From: Methylocystis sp.
Lineage (GTDB): Bacteria > Pseudomonadota > Alphaproteobacteria > Rhizobiales > Beijerinckiaceae
NCBI GenBank assembly: GCA_022843405.1
Contig: JALHNQ010000030.1
Location: forward strand, 1-40,101
Length of the DNA stretch: 40,101 bases
Reading direction: 5' to 3'
Every line of letters starts with the position of its first letter. The first letter of the stretch is position 1. Made by a program: the position numbers and the translations under genes. Below the pieces are notes generated by a model. That model made no database searches. It saw only the letters and a program-made list of their open reading frames with translations, and had not been told where the DNA came from. Shown here in pieces: positions 8,482 to 16,887 of this stretch.

Positions 8482-9576
8482 TTATCCCGGCAGAACCCCG
8501 ATTCGCTCCAGGAACCAGTAGATTCCCGCAACCGCAATCAGGGCCGAAAGCGCATAGACGAGTTTTTCGTTGCGCTTGCCGCCTGTCTGCTTGTCGACGA
8601 AGAACAGGATCGGCATCACCGCGAAGACGATGGCGATCTGGCCAAGCTCGACGCCGATGTTGAAGGCGGCGAGCGCAGGCACGACGCCGCCTTGCGGCAC
8701 GCCCATCTCGGTGAGCGCCGAGGCGAAGCCGAAGCCGTGGATGAAGCCGAAGAAGAAAGTGTTCCGCCAGCGATTGTCGACGTCGCGCGAGAAGAAGTTT
8801 TCAACGGCGACGAAGACGATCGAAGCGGCGATGAGCGACTCGACCAATGTCGAAGGCAGCGTGAAGATATTGAGCGCCGCGAGCGACAGCGTGACCGAAT
8901 GCGAAATGGTGAAGGCGGTGACGATCTTGACGACCGGCCAGATGCGATTGGCCCACAGAATGAGGGCGAACAGGAAGCACAAATGATCATAGCCGGTGAC
9001 GATATGTTCGACGCCGGCTTTCAGAAACTTCCACATCAGCTGAGCGGTGGTTTCCATCGGCTTTGACAGATCGAGCGGCGGATCGTCCGGGTAGAGCATG
9101 GTCTGGCCGGCGTTTTCGCTTCCCTCGAGCGTGACCAGATGCTTTCCCTTTGCGCCTTGCGCGGCGAGGAGCTTCGTCGCGTCATAGAACAGCGCGCCGT
9201 CGGTCCCGCCGCAGTCGAAGCGCATGACGATGAGGGCGCTGTCCTGATGCTCTGGGTCTTCGCCGGAATTGACGATATTGGCGACGCAGGCGCGGCCGGT
9301 CGCATCGCGCATCGCGACCCGCTTTTCGACGAACTTGCCGATTTCAGCTTCGAGGGCGCCGGGCGCCGCGAGATCGAGGCCGGCGCGTTCGCTCATCGTG
9401 TCCTGGAACATGCGCTCCAGGTCGGTGGCGAGAAAGCCGACGTCGACGATGAAGACGCGATTTTCCTTGGGAACGATCTTACCCGTTGAAATATCCGGGG
9501 TATGCGCCAAGGCCGGGGCCGCGAGACCGACGCAAAACAAGATTACGGCGGCGATTGTCCTGAAAACCCCGGTCAT
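8482..9576 (-). CDS. HupE/UreJ-type membrane protein with large exported N-terminal domain
   Basis: The product has 364 residues: a signal peptide (MTGVFRTIAAVILFCVGLAAPALAH), a periplasmic domain of about 160 residues containing two Cys (RACVANIV, RFDCGGTDG), then about six membrane helices with the motifs of the HupE/UreJ_2 family: GVEHIVTGYDHLCFL, TAFTISHSVTLSLA and FGFIHGFGFA. His residues inside the helices suggest metal passage; HupE and UreJ are linked to nickel or cobalt supply for hydrogenase and urease, but no such enzyme is nearby, so the metal is unknown. ATG 9576 is supported by AGGGAG upstream; the longer open frame beyond it runs into the divergent ClC gene. Confidence 0.82.
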   Translation of the reverse strand: MTGVFRTIAAVILFCVGLAAPALAHTPDISTGKIVPKENRVFIVDVGFLATDLERMFQDTMSERAGLDLAAPGALEAEIGKFVEKRVAMRDATGRACVANIVNSGEDPEHQDSALIVMRFDCGGTDGALFYDATKLLAAQGAKGKHLVTLEGSENAGQTMLYPDDPPLDLSKPMETTAQLMWKFLKAGVEHIVTGYDHLCFLFALILWANRIWPVVKIVTAFTISHSVTLSLAALNIFTLPSTLVESLIAASIVFVAVENFFSRDVDNRWRNTFFFGFIHGFGFASALTEMGVPQGGVVPALAAFNIGVELGQIAIVFAVMPILFFVDKQTGGKRNEKLVYALSALIAVAGIYWFLERIGVLPG

Positions 9577-9757
9577 GCGCGCTCCCTTCGTTCGTTGGCG
9601 CGCAACATGCCAAACGCGGTCGCGCCGGACAAGACAGCGCGAGCGCGAGCATTGGCCCGCTCTCGGCGCGCAGACGGCGCAGGGGCGCGCTCCCGACCGC
9701 AATTGTGCTATGGCTTCGCCGTGGCGCCCGCGCCCCCCAGACCGAGCCGCTGCGACA

Positions 9758-11077
9758 ATGCTTGATCGCGACCTCCATGAGGCCCGCTCGACGGCCTTGA
9801 CGTCTTCAGAGGGCAATCTGACCGTTCTCGCGACGCTGGCGCTGCTGGTCGGCGCCGTCGCGGGTCTGGTCTGTGCGCTTTTCCGGCTTGCGTTGCAGCG
9901 GGCCGACGTTTTTCGCGCAGCCGTTATCGATTGGGCGCACGGCCACTCAGCCGTCGGCTTCCTGGCGCTCGTCGGCGCCTGCGCGTCGGCCGCCGTCGTC
10001 GCCGCCTGGCTGGTGCGGCGGTTTTCGCCCCATGCGTCGGGAAGCGGGATTCCGCATGTCGAGGCGGTCTTGCACGGACAGGCGGCGCCGGCGCCTTTTG
10101 TCCTTCTGCCCGTGAAATTCATTGGCGGCATCCTCGCAATCGGATCGGGCCTTGCGCTCGGCCGGGAAGGCCCGAGCGTGCAGATGGGCGCGGTGGTCGG
10201 TCAGCTCTTCGGCGGCGCCTTCCGCCGCGACTGGGCGGATTGCCGCGTTCTTTTGGCGGCGGGCGCGGGCGCGGGCCTCGCCACCGCCTTCAATGCGCCG
10301 ATGGCCGGCGCGGTTTTCGTCCTCGAAGAACTCGTTCAAAAATTCGAGCACAGGATCGCGATCGCGGCGCTGGCGGCGTCCTCGACGGCGATCGCCGTCG
10401 CCCATCTTATTCTTGGCGACGCGCCGGATTTTCAACTGCCGGCGCTCGCCTATCTGGCGCCCGCGATCGGCCCGCTGTTCTTCGTCCTTGGCGTGGTCTG
10501 CGGCGCGGTTGCGGTCGCCTACAATAAGGCGGTGCTCGCGACGCTGGCTGCGGTCGATCTCGTGCGCGGCGTGCCGGCGGAGACATGCGCCGGCGCCATC
10601 GGCGCGGCGGCGGGCGTTCTCGCCTGGTTCGGCCCCGAATGCGTTGGCGGCGGCGACAATCTCACCCAGAATGCGCTGCTCGGCTCACCAGGCCTTTTCG
10701 TCCTGCCGTTCCTCTTTCAACTGAGGTTTTGGTTCGGCGCATTGTCCTATGCGGCGGGAACGCCGGGCGGTCTTTTCGCGCCGCTGCTGACGCTGGGCGC
10801 GCAATTGGGGCTCCTCTTTGGTGCCGGTTGCGGATTGGCGTTCCCGGACCTTCCCATTCAGCCGCAAGCCTTCGCAGTCGTGGGGATGGCTGCGTTCTTC
10901 ACGGGCGTCGTGCGGGCGCCGCTGACCGGGCTCGTGCTGGCGACGGAAATGACAGGCAGCGCGCTCCTGCTATTGCCGATGCTGGCGGCCTCTTTCACCG
11001 CCATGCTCATTCCTACGCTGATGCGCGATGCGCCTCTCTACGACGCCTTGCGGGCGCGCCTGCGCGTCCTTCGCTGA
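9758..11077 (+). CDS. ClC-family chloride/proton antiporter
   Basis: Inner-membrane ClC protein, 439 residues, with all the filter motifs: GSGIP (95-99), GREGPSVQ (135-142) with the gating Glu at 137, and GGLFAPLLTLGAQLG near residue 330. The pair E190-E191 in VLEELVQKF aligns with E202-E203 of E. coli ClC-ec1. Glu at the proton-path position argues for an H+/Cl- exchanger rather than a channel. No CBS domain is present. ATG 9758 is the first Met that gives a normal cytoplasmic N-terminus; the frame is open upstream but that part reads as antisense to the neighbouring gene. Roles in acid resistance or ion balance are known for the family. Confidence 0.9.
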   Translation: MLDRDLHEARSTALTSSEGNLTVLATLALLVGAVAGLVCALFRLALQRADVFRAAVIDWAHGHSAVGFLALVGACASAAVVAAWLVRRFSPHASGSGIPHVEAVLHGQAAPAPFVLLPVKFIGGILAIGSGLALGREGPSVQMGAVVGQLFGGAFRRDWADCRVLLAAGAGAGLATAFNAPMAGAVFVLEELVQKFEHRIAIAALAASSTAIAVAHLILGDAPDFQLPALAYLAPAIGPLFFVLGVVCGAVAVAYNKAVLATLAAVDLVRGVPAETCAGAIGAAAGVLAWFGPECVGGGDNLTQNALLGSPGLFVLPFLFQLRFWFGALSYAAGTPGGLFAPLLTLGAQLGLLFGAGCGLAFPDLPIQPQAFAVVGMAAFFTGVVRAPLTGLVLATEMTGSALLLLPMLAASFTAMLIPTLMRDAPLYDALRARLRVLR

Positions 11078-11111
11078 TTGAAGCGGCCGGAGAGATTCCA
11101 TGCTGCAAGGA

Positions 11112-11196
11112 TGGTGGGGGAAGTAGGACTCGAACCTACGAAGGCTTAGCCAGCGGATTTACAGTCCGCCCCCTTTGCCGCTCGGGACATTCCCCC
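11112..11196 (-). tRNA. tRNA-Tyr (GTA)
   Basis: On the minus strand a complete class II tRNA can be folded: acceptor GGGGGAA with TTCCCCC, anticodon stem GCGGA/TCCGC with loop CTGTAAA (anticodon GTA), a long variable arm typical of bacterial tRNA-Tyr, a T arm with GGTTCGAGTCC, and an encoded CCA end at 11112-11114. Confidence 0.96.
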
Positions 11197-11277
11197 ATCG
11201 TCTCGCCAAGGAGACGGCGACCGCGTCAAGCGCGGCCGGTCGCCGGGCATAGCGGCCACCGCCGGCCAGTGTCAACC

Positions 11278-11676
11278 TCAAAGTCCCCGGCAGGCGGTCG
11301 CCGATTCCGAAGAGGCCAGGTTCGCCAGTTCGGCGTCGGAGAAGAGCCGCGAGCGCGTCAGGAATCGCAGGCCGGCGCCATTGTCGAGCGAAAACATCCC
11401 GCCTTGCCCCGGCACCACGTCAATGATGAGCTGCGTGTGCTTCCAATATTCGAATTGCGCCGCCCCGATGTAGAAAGGCGCGCCGCCGATCTCGCCGAGC
11501 AGAACGTCGCTGTCGCCGACGAGGAATTCCCCTTGCGGATAGCACATCGGCGCCGAGCCGTCGCAGCAGCCGCCAGATTGATGAAAGAGCAGGTCGCCAT
11601 GTTCGCGGCGCAGCCGCGCGATCAGATCGAGCGCCGCAGGCGTGGCGAGGACTCTTGCAGGAGAGTCTTCCTTCAA
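11278..11676 (-). CDS. DUF779 family protein (aldehyde dehydrogenase partner)
   Basis: A small cytoplasmic protein with the DUF779 signature HQSGGCCDGSAPMCYP and later EYWKHTQLIIDVVPG and FSLDNGAGLRFLTRS. Three conserved Cys in this motif suggest metal binding. Members of this family often sit beside genes for ExaC/AcoD-type aldehyde dehydrogenases, as here, 156 bases downstream of one on the same strand; the biochemical role is unknown. I choose the TTG at 11676 because a strong GAGGGAG lies 8 bases before it. An in-frame ATG at 11700 falls inside the end of a dispersed repeat and lacks a good ribosome-binding site; using it would add 8 residues. Confidence 0.8.
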   Translation of the reverse strand: MKEDSPARVLATPAALDLIARLRREHGDLLFHQSGGCCDGSAPMCYPQGEFLVGDSDVLLGEIGGAPFYIGAAQFEYWKHTQLIIDVVPGQGGMFSLDNGAGLRFLTRSRLFSDAELANLASSESATACRGL

Positions 11677-11684
11677 TACGCAAA

Positions 11685-11691
11685 CTCCCTC
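11685..11691 (-). promoter_or_regulatory. Ribosome-binding site deciding a TTG start
   Basis: GAGGGAG on the minus strand, 8 bases before TTG 11676 of the DUF779 gene. It lies downstream of the alternative ATG at 11698-11700 and so cannot serve it. Confidence 0.55.
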
Positions 11692-11694
11692 GTC

Positions 11695-11805
11695 TGTCAT
11701 TCCCGACGCGCGCCATGCGCGCGATCGGGAATCCAGGGCAAGACCAGCCGTTCGCTATGCTGCCTCTGGATTCCCGGTCAGGCCTTCGGCCTGCCGGGAA
11801 TGACA
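11695..11805. repeat. Dispersed palindromic repeat, family A copy 1
   Basis: A 111-bp element bounded by perfect 11-base inverted repeats, TGTCATTCCCG and CGGGAATGACA. It contains an inner hairpin CAGGCC-TTC-GGCCTG near its right end. A second copy lies at 16771-16870. It has no coding capacity and looks like a small non-autonomous or REP-like element. Confidence 0.8.
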
Positions 11806-11831
11806 GCCGCGTTGTCCCGCGAAGACGGGGC

Positions 11832-13349
11832 TCAGAAGAACCCCAGCTTCTTCTCGCTGTAGCTCACCAGCATGTTCTTGGTCTGCTGATAGTGATCGAG
11901 CATCATCTTGTGATTCTCGCGGCCGACGCCCGACTGTTTGTAACCGCCGAACGCCGCATGGGCGGGATAGGCGTGATAGCAGTTCACCCAGACGCGCCCC
12001 GCCTGGATGGCGCGGCCGAAGCGGTAGCAGCGGTTGGCGTCGCGACTCCATACGCCGGCGCCAAGGCCGTAGAGCGTGTCATTGGCGATGGCGAGCGCCT
12101 CCTCGTCGTCCTTGAAAGTCGTCACCGACACCACGGGACCGAAAATCTCCTCCTGGAACACGCGCATCCGATTATGGCCCTCGAGCACCGTCGGCTTGAC
12201 GTAGAAGCCGCCGGCGAGCTCGCCCGCGAGATTGTTGCGTTCGCCGCCGGCGAGCACCTTGGCGCCCTCCTGCTTGCCGATGTCGATGTAGCTCAGGATT
12301 TTTTCGAGTTGCTCTGAGGACGCCTGCGCGCCGATCATGGTTTCGGGATCAAGCGGATTGCCCTGCTTGATCTCGGCGACGCGTTTCAACGCGCGTTCCA
12401 TGAAGCGGTCGTATATCTTCTCATGAATGAGCGCGCGGCTCGGACAGGTGCAGACCTCGCCCTGATTGAGCGCGAACATGACGAAGCCCTCGACCGCCTT
12501 GTCGAGAAAGTCGTCGTCCGCGCGCGCTACGTCCTCGAAGAAAATGTTGGGCGATTTGCCGCCAAGTTCCAGCGTGACCGGAATGAGGTTCTGACTGGCG
12601 TATTGCATGATCAGCCGGCCGGTCGTCGTCTCGCCGGTGAAGGCGATCTTGGCGATGCGGCTTGATGAGGCGAGCGGCTTGCCGGCCTCCAGCCCGAAGC
12701 CGTTGACGATGTTGAGCACGCCCTTGGGCAGGAGATCGCCGACTAGCTCCGCCCAGACGAGAATGCTCGCGGGCGTCTGTTCGGCCGGCTTGATGACGAC
12801 GCAATTGCCGGCGGCGAGCGCCGGCGCAAGCTTCCAAACGGCCATCAGAATCGGGAAGTTCCAGGGGATGATCTGGCCGACGACGCCGAGCGGCTCACGA
12901 AAATGATAGGCGATGGTGTCGTGGTCGATTTCGGAAATGCCGCCTTCCTGCGCGCGTATGGCGGCGGCGAAATAGCGGAAGTGATCGATGGCGAGCGGAA
13001 TGTCGGCGGCGGTCGACTCGCGGATCGGCTTGCCATTGTCCCAGGTTTCGGCGGCGGCGAGGAGAGCGAGATTGGCCGCCATCACATCGGCGATGCGGTT
13101 GAGGATATCGGCGCGTTCCGTGGGGCTCGTCTTGCCCCAGGCGTCTTTGGCGGTGTGGGCGGCGTCGAGCGCGGCTTCGACATCGTCCTTGTCGGAACGC
13201 GCGATCTCGCAGACCTTCGCTCCGGTGATCGGCGAGATATTGTCGAAGACCCGGCCGGATTTGGCGTCCGCCCATGCGCCATTGATGAAATTGCCGTAGC
13301 GCGGCTTGAACGGCGGCGTGAGCGCGGCGAAAGTCTCGTGCTTGGTCAT
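11832..13349 (-). CDS. NAD-dependent aldehyde dehydrogenase (ExaC/AcoD-like)
   Basis: Oxidises acetaldehyde or a similar short aldehyde to the acid in the cytoplasm, judging by its close motif match to the ExaC/AcoD/AldB group. It has 505 residues, the usual length. PWNFP (162-166) and FTGETTTGR mark the coenzyme site, E261 (LELGGKSPN) is the general base and C300 in [14 protein letters not shown] is the catalytic Cys. ATG 13349 matches the family N-terminus ([13 protein letters not shown]); the longer open frame upstream is Pro/Lys-rich and does not resemble homologues. The DUF779 gene follows. In a methylotroph it may remove aldehydes made by alcohol oxidation; that is inference. Confidence 0.92.
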   Translation of the reverse strand: MTKHETFAALTPPFKPRYGNFINGAWADAKSGRVFDNISPITGAKVCEIARSDKDDVEAALDAAHTAKDAWGKTSPTERADILNRIADVMAANLALLAAAETWDNGKPIRESTAADIPLAIDHFRYFAAAIRAQEGGISEIDHDTIAYHFREPLGVVGQIIPWNFPILMAVWKLAPALAAGNCVVIKPAEQTPASILVWAELVGDLLPKGVLNIVNGFGLEAGKPLASSSRIAKIAFTGETTTGRLIMQYASQNLIPVTLELGGKSPNIFFEDVARADDDFLDKAVEGFVMFALNQGEVCTCPSRALIHEKIYDRFMERALKRVAEIKQGNPLDPETMIGAQASSEQLEKILSYIDIGKQEGAKVLAGGERNNLAGELAGGFYVKPTVLEGHNRMRVFQEEIFGPVVSVTTFKDDEEALAIANDTLYGLGAGVWSRDANRCYRFGRAIQAGRVWVNCYHAYPAHAAFGGYKQSGVGRENHKMMLDHYQQTKNMLVSYSEKKLGFF

Positions 13350-13438
13350 GGGGCGTTCCTCATGTTTCCGCGGTGGCGGTTTTTTTTGAGAAGGTAGTTG
13401 GAGCGCGGCGTTACGCCAAGTGCCCGAGCTAGGATGTC

Positions 13439-14068
13439 TCAGTCGAGACACGCCCGCGCCAGCGCCTGGAAGGCCCGCGCCCGATGCGACAGCGCCTGCG
13501 AGCCGTCGCCGGGCAGCGCGTGTTTTTCCGCCGACATCATCTCGCCGAAAGTCTTGTCGAGCCCGTCGGGCCTGAAAATCGGATCATAGCCGAAGCCCTT
13601 ATCGCCCTTGGGCGGGAATACGAGTACGCCGTCGACCCTTCCCTCGAACTGCTCGACATCGCCGTCGGGCCAGACGACGGCGAGCGCGCAGGCAAAATGG
13701 GCGCGATAGGGGGCCTTGGCGCCGCGCGCATGAAGCTCGCGCTCGACCCGCGCGCAGGCGGCCTTGAAATCGCGCGCTTCGCCGGCCCAGCGCGCCGAAT
13801 AGACGCCGGGCGCGCCGTCGAGCGCCTCGACGCAAAGCCCAGAATCATCGGCGAAAGCCGGGAGCCCGGAGGCCATGGCGGCGGCGCGGGCCTTGAGCAG
13901 CGCATTGCCGGCGAAACTCGCTTCGGTCTCCTCCGGCTCCTCGAGGCCGAGTTCGCCGGCCGAGACCGCCTCGACGCCATGCGGCTCGAGCAATTGCCTG
14001 AGTTCCCAGAGCTTTCCCGGATTATGCGTCGCAATGACGAGCCTGCCGGCGATTTTGCGCGAATCCAT
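13439..14068 (-). CDS. rdgB: RdgB/HAM1 non-canonical purine NTP pyrophosphatase
   Basis: Hydrolyses dITP, XTP and similar deaminated purine nucleotides to monophosphates, keeping them out of DNA and RNA. The 209-residue protein has the Ham1 signatures: [16 protein letters not shown] at the N-terminus (substrate phosphate binding), [43 protein letters not shown] (catalytic and Mg-binding acidic residues) and [12 protein letters not shown]. The C-terminal [10 protein letters not shown] is also typical. ATG 14068 has GGAGGG upstream; a TTG immediately before it is the alternative. It lies 89 bases upstream of the aldehyde dehydrogenase start. In related genomes rdgB is often near hrcA, grpE or rph; none is present here. 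Confidence 0.94.
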   Translation of the reverse strand: MDSRKIAGRLVIATHNPGKLWELRQLLEPHGVEAVSAGELGLEEPEETEASFAGNALLKARAAAMASGLPAFADDSGLCVEALDGAPGVYSARWAGEARDFKAACARVERELHARGAKAPYRAHFACALAVVWPDGDVEQFEGRVDGVLVFPPKGDKGFGYDPIFRPDGLDKTFGEMMSAEKHALPGDGSQALSHRARAFQALARACLD

Positions 14069-14347
14069 CAAGCTTCCCTCCGCCGCGGGCTTTTAGCGCG
14101 CCGGCCGGCATCGCCATAGCGCAGATTTCTCTGCGACTTGCACGGATTTGTCGCCAGATCGCGAAGATCGTCCGTTCGGGCTTGGACGGCAGGCCGGAAG
14201 GCGCTACAAAGTTACATCCTGGCGCGGTTAACCCCGCCTTTACTATGCTTGGCAAGGATTGATGAGCCGCCGAGACGGTTCGGGGAGGCGCCAAGCCTGA
14301 CGCGGCGAGCTTCGCCGCTCGATCTGCCCCGGAACGCAAGGGACGAA

Positions 14348-15850
14348 ATGACGTCAACGATTCTCATTGCCGACGACGATCCCGTCCAGCGCCGTCTTCT
14401 TGAAGCCATGACGCGGCGATTTGGTTACGAGGCCGAGACCGTCGAAAGCGGCGAACAGGCGATCTCGCGGCTGACCCAGCACGGTGCCAAGCCGATCGCG
14501 CTGTTGATTTTGGACCTCGTGATGCCCGATCTCGACGGCATGGGCGTGCTCACTCGGATGCGCGACATGAAGCTCGCGACGCCGGTGATCGTGCAGACGG
14601 CGCATGGGTCGATCGAGGCGGTCATCTCCGCGATGCGCGCCGGCGCCCATGACTTCGTGGTCAAGCCGGTCGGCGCCGAACGCCTGCAGATTTCGATCAA
14701 GAACGCGCTCTCCGCCGACGCGCTCGCCGACGAAGTGCGCCGCATCAGCCGCCGGGCGCAGGGCGCGCTCACCTTCAAGGACCTCGTTTCGCGCAGCGAC
14801 GAAATGGCGCGCGTCATCCGGCTCGGCCAGCGCGCCGCGCATTCCTCCATTCCCGTGCTTCTCGAAGGCGAATCCGGCGTCGGCAAGGAAATCGTCGCGC
14901 GCGCCATCCAGGGCGCGTCGGATCGCAAAGGCAAGCCGTTCATTACCGTCAACTGCGGCGCGCTGCCGGCCAACCTCGTCGAATCGATTCTTTTCGGCCA
15001 TGAGAGGGGCGCCTTCACCGGCGCCACCGAGAAGCACACCGGCAAATTCGTTGAGGCGAACGGCGGCACGCTGTTTCTCGACGAGATCGGCGAATTGCCG
15101 CTCGACATTCAGGTCAAGCTGCTGCGCGCCCTGCAGGAGGGCGAAATCGATCCCGTCGGCGCGAAGCGTTCGATCCGGGTCGATATTCGATTGATCTCGG
15201 CGACCAATCAAAATCTCATCGATCTCGTCAAGCGCGGCCTGTTTCGCGAGGACCTTTTCTATCGGCTCAATGTCTTTCCGATCGGCATTCCGCCGCTGCG
15301 CGGGCGCCGCGAGGACATCGCCGATCTCGCCCGGCGCTTTGCGGCGCGCTTCGCCGCCGAAGAAGGCCGCAACATCCGCGGCCTCACCTCGGAAGCGCTG
15401 TCGCTGCTCGCAAGCTACGACTGGCCCGGCAACGTCCGCCAGCTGGAGAACGCCGTGTTTCGCGCCGTCGTGCTCGCCGACGGCGACGAACTGACGATCG
15501 CCGAATTTCCGCAGATCGCCGCCCATGTCGAAGGCTATGAGGTCCGCGTGCCGCCGGCGCCGGCGCCGGGAGCGGTCGCGACGGCGCCGCGCGAACGCGA
15601 GATCGTCCGAGTCGAAATCCGCGATCCGAACGCCTTGCCTCTGATGGCGGCGAACGGCGAAATGCGCAGGCTCGAAGACATCGAGGCCGCGACGATCCGC
15701 TTCGCCTTGGCGCATTACCGCGGCCAGATGTCGGAAATCGCGCGGCGGCTCGGGATCGGCCGCTCGACTCTCTATCGCAAGATGAAGGAATATGGGCTGG
15801 AGGAGGAATCCGAAAGCGACTCGGAGTCTTCCGGAACGCTGGTCGCCTAG
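14348..15850 (+). CDS. Sigma-54-dependent response regulator (NtrC type)
   Basis: A 500-residue activator with three domains. A receiver (about 1-120) has D56 as phosphate acceptor, acidic pocket D9-D11, the conserved Thr in VQTAHG and Lys in FVVKPVG. An AAA+ domain (about 145-380) has Walker A GESGVGKE and the GAFTGA loop that contacts sigma-54. A Fis-type helix-turn-helix (about 455-490) reads MSEIARRLGIGRSTLYRKMKEYGL. The chain ends in an acidic Ser/Glu tail. No histidine kinase is adjacent, so its partner and target are unknown. ATG 14348 starts the receiver exactly; the upstream open frame is not receiver-like. The stop codon lies in a dispersed repeat. Confidence 0.9.
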   Translation: MTSTILIADDDPVQRRLLEAMTRRFGYEAETVESGEQAISRLTQHGAKPIALLILDLVMPDLDGMGVLTRMRDMKLATPVIVQTAHGSIEAVISAMRAGAHDFVVKPVGAERLQISIKNALSADALADEVRRISRRAQGALTFKDLVSRSDEMARVIRLGQRAAHSSIPVLLEGESGVGKEIVARAIQGASDRKGKPFITVNCGALPANLVESILFGHERGAFTGATEKHTGKFVEANGGTLFLDEIGELPLDIQVKLLRALQEGEIDPVGAKRSIRVDIRLISATNQNLIDLVKRGLFREDLFYRLNVFPIGIPPLRGRREDIADLARRFAARFAAEEGRNIRGLTSEALSLLASYDWPGNVRQLENAVFRAVVLADGDELTIAEFPQIAAHVEGYEVRVPPAPAPGAVATAPREREIVRVEIRDPNALPLMAANGEMRRLEDIEAATIRFALAHYRGQMSEIARRLGIGRSTLYRKMKEYGLEEESESDSESSGTLVA

Positions 15851-15966
15851 AGCGCGGCTCGCGAAAAAGTGGGAACCGGTTTTTCGCGTAGAACGCGCGC
15901 TACACTTTCGGAATCGATCAATTTATCTGCATTTGGGCGATTCCGCCCAAATGCAGCGTGATCTAG
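15847..15966. repeat. Dispersed repeat, family B copy 1
   Basis: A segment of about 120 bp framed by CTAG at both ends. It carries AGAGCGCG, a GAAAAA...TTTTTC hairpin-like part, GGAATCGATCA, and an inverted pair CATTTGGGCG/CGCCCAAATG followed by GTGATCT. The same ordered blocks recur at 23654-23740. Its left end supplies the stop codon of the sigma-54 regulator. Confidence 0.75.
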
Positions 15967-16004
15967 CCGGAGCGCTGGCGCGGCTCCTTCTCATGCGAGG
16001 GTTC

Positions 16005-16481
16005 ATGACTCTGTACGACATCGAAGCGACGACGATCGACGGCGCGATGAAGAAAATCGGCGATTACGCCGGCAAAGCCGTGCTGATCGTCAATGTCGCC
16101 AGCCGTTGCGGCTTCACGCCGCAATACGCCGGACTCGAAGCGCTCTACCGCAAATTTGCCGATCGGGGACTCGTGGTGTTGGGTTTCCCCTGCAATCAGT
16201 TCGGCGCGCAGGAGCCGGGCTCGGAAAAGGAGATCGCGTCCTTCTGTTCGGCGAATTACGACGTGACGTTCCCCATGTTCGCCAAGATCGACGTCAATGG
16301 CGAGAACGCACATCCGCTCTATCGCCTGCTCAAGCGCGATGCGCCGGGAATTCTCGGATCCGAAGCGATCAAATGGAATTTCACAAAATTCCTCGTCGAC
16401 CGCGAGGGGCATGTCGTGAAGCGCTACGCATCGACGGATACGCCCGAGCAAATCGCCAAGGACATTGAGACGCTGCTGTGA
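16005..16481 (+). CDS. Glutathione peroxidase (Cys type)
   Basis: Reduces peroxides using thiols. The protein has 158 residues, the standard length. The active-site Cys is C35 in ASRCGFTPQY; it takes the place of selenocysteine. GFPCNQFGAQEPG and IKWNFTKFLVDREG supply the Gln and the Trp-Asn of the catalytic tetrad. Many bacterial Cys-type members use thioredoxin rather than glutathione, and two further Cys (PCNQ, FCSA) would allow that. ATG 16005 has GAGGG upstream; an in-frame ATG at 15993 is less likely. The end overlaps the following small gene by a GTGA, so the two are probably made together. Confidence 0.92.
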   Translation: MTLYDIEATTIDGAMKKIGDYAGKAVLIVNVASRCGFTPQYAGLEALYRKFADRGLVVLGFPCNQFGAQEPGSEKEIASFCSANYDVTFPMFAKIDVNGENAHPLYRLLKRDAPGILGSEAIKWNFTKFLVDREGHVVKRYASTDTPEQIAKDIETLL

Positions 16482-16759
16482 CCGCCATTGAGGCGCGAAT
16501 GATCGATGATGGCGATCCGCTCGTCTTCGAGGTGAAGGTTCGGGAGGGGTCAGGCGAAACCCGGCATCGCGTCACGCTTTCGCAAAAGGATTTCGAACGG
16601 CTCGGCGCCGGCGCCGGAGCGGAAAGACTCATCGACGCGGCCTTCCGCTTTCTGCTCGACCGCGAAGCGAAGGAGAGCATTCTCGCGCGCTTCGACGTCA
16701 GCGTCATCTCTGGTTATTTTCCGGATTTCGAGCAGAAGCTGCCGCACTATCTCAAGTGA
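16478..16759 (+). CDS. Conserved-looking small protein, unknown
   Basis: I do not recognise it. It has 93 residues, is cytoplasmic and has a mixed charge. It begins with a GTG that overlaps the glutathione peroxidase stop by four bases. Visible segments are a beta-rich N-terminus (LVFEVKVREGSGETRHRVTLSQKDFERL), a central helix (AERLIDAAFRFLLDREAKESIL) and an aromatic C-terminus (ISGYFPDFEQKLPHYL). There is no Cys and no catalytic motif. Translational coupling suggests a role tied to the peroxidase, but this is inference. Confidence 0.72.
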   Translation: MTAIEARMIDDGDPLVFEVKVREGSGETRHRVTLSQKDFERLGAGAGAERLIDAAFRFLLDREAKESILARFDVSVISGYFPDFEQKLPHYLK

Positions 16760-16770
16760 AGGAGTCAATA

Positions 16771-16870
16771 TCATTCCCGACGGTCGCGAAGCGAGCAATC
16801 GGGAGCCAGAGCAACTCCATGATGTTTGTTGCAGCTATTCCCGATCAGGCCTTCGGCCGGTCGGGAATGA
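16771..16870. repeat. Dispersed palindromic repeat, family A copy 2
   Basis: A 100-bp element bounded by a perfect 10-base inverted repeat, TCATTCCCGA and TCGGGAATGA, with the inner segment ATCAGGCCTTCGGCCGG near the right end. It is clearly related to 11695-11805 and fills the gap between two convergent genes. Confidence 0.8.
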
Positions 16871-16887
16871 CAAGGGGCAAAGCCTGC

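Noticed and set aside
11695-11805. Palindromic element considered as a transcription terminator
   Set aside because: The inverted ends are 90 bases apart and the same element recurs elsewhere, so a dispersed repeat explains it better.
14354-15715. 453-codon minus-strand open frame
   Set aside because: Lies wholly within the sigma-54 regulator on the other strand, has no signature of a protein family.
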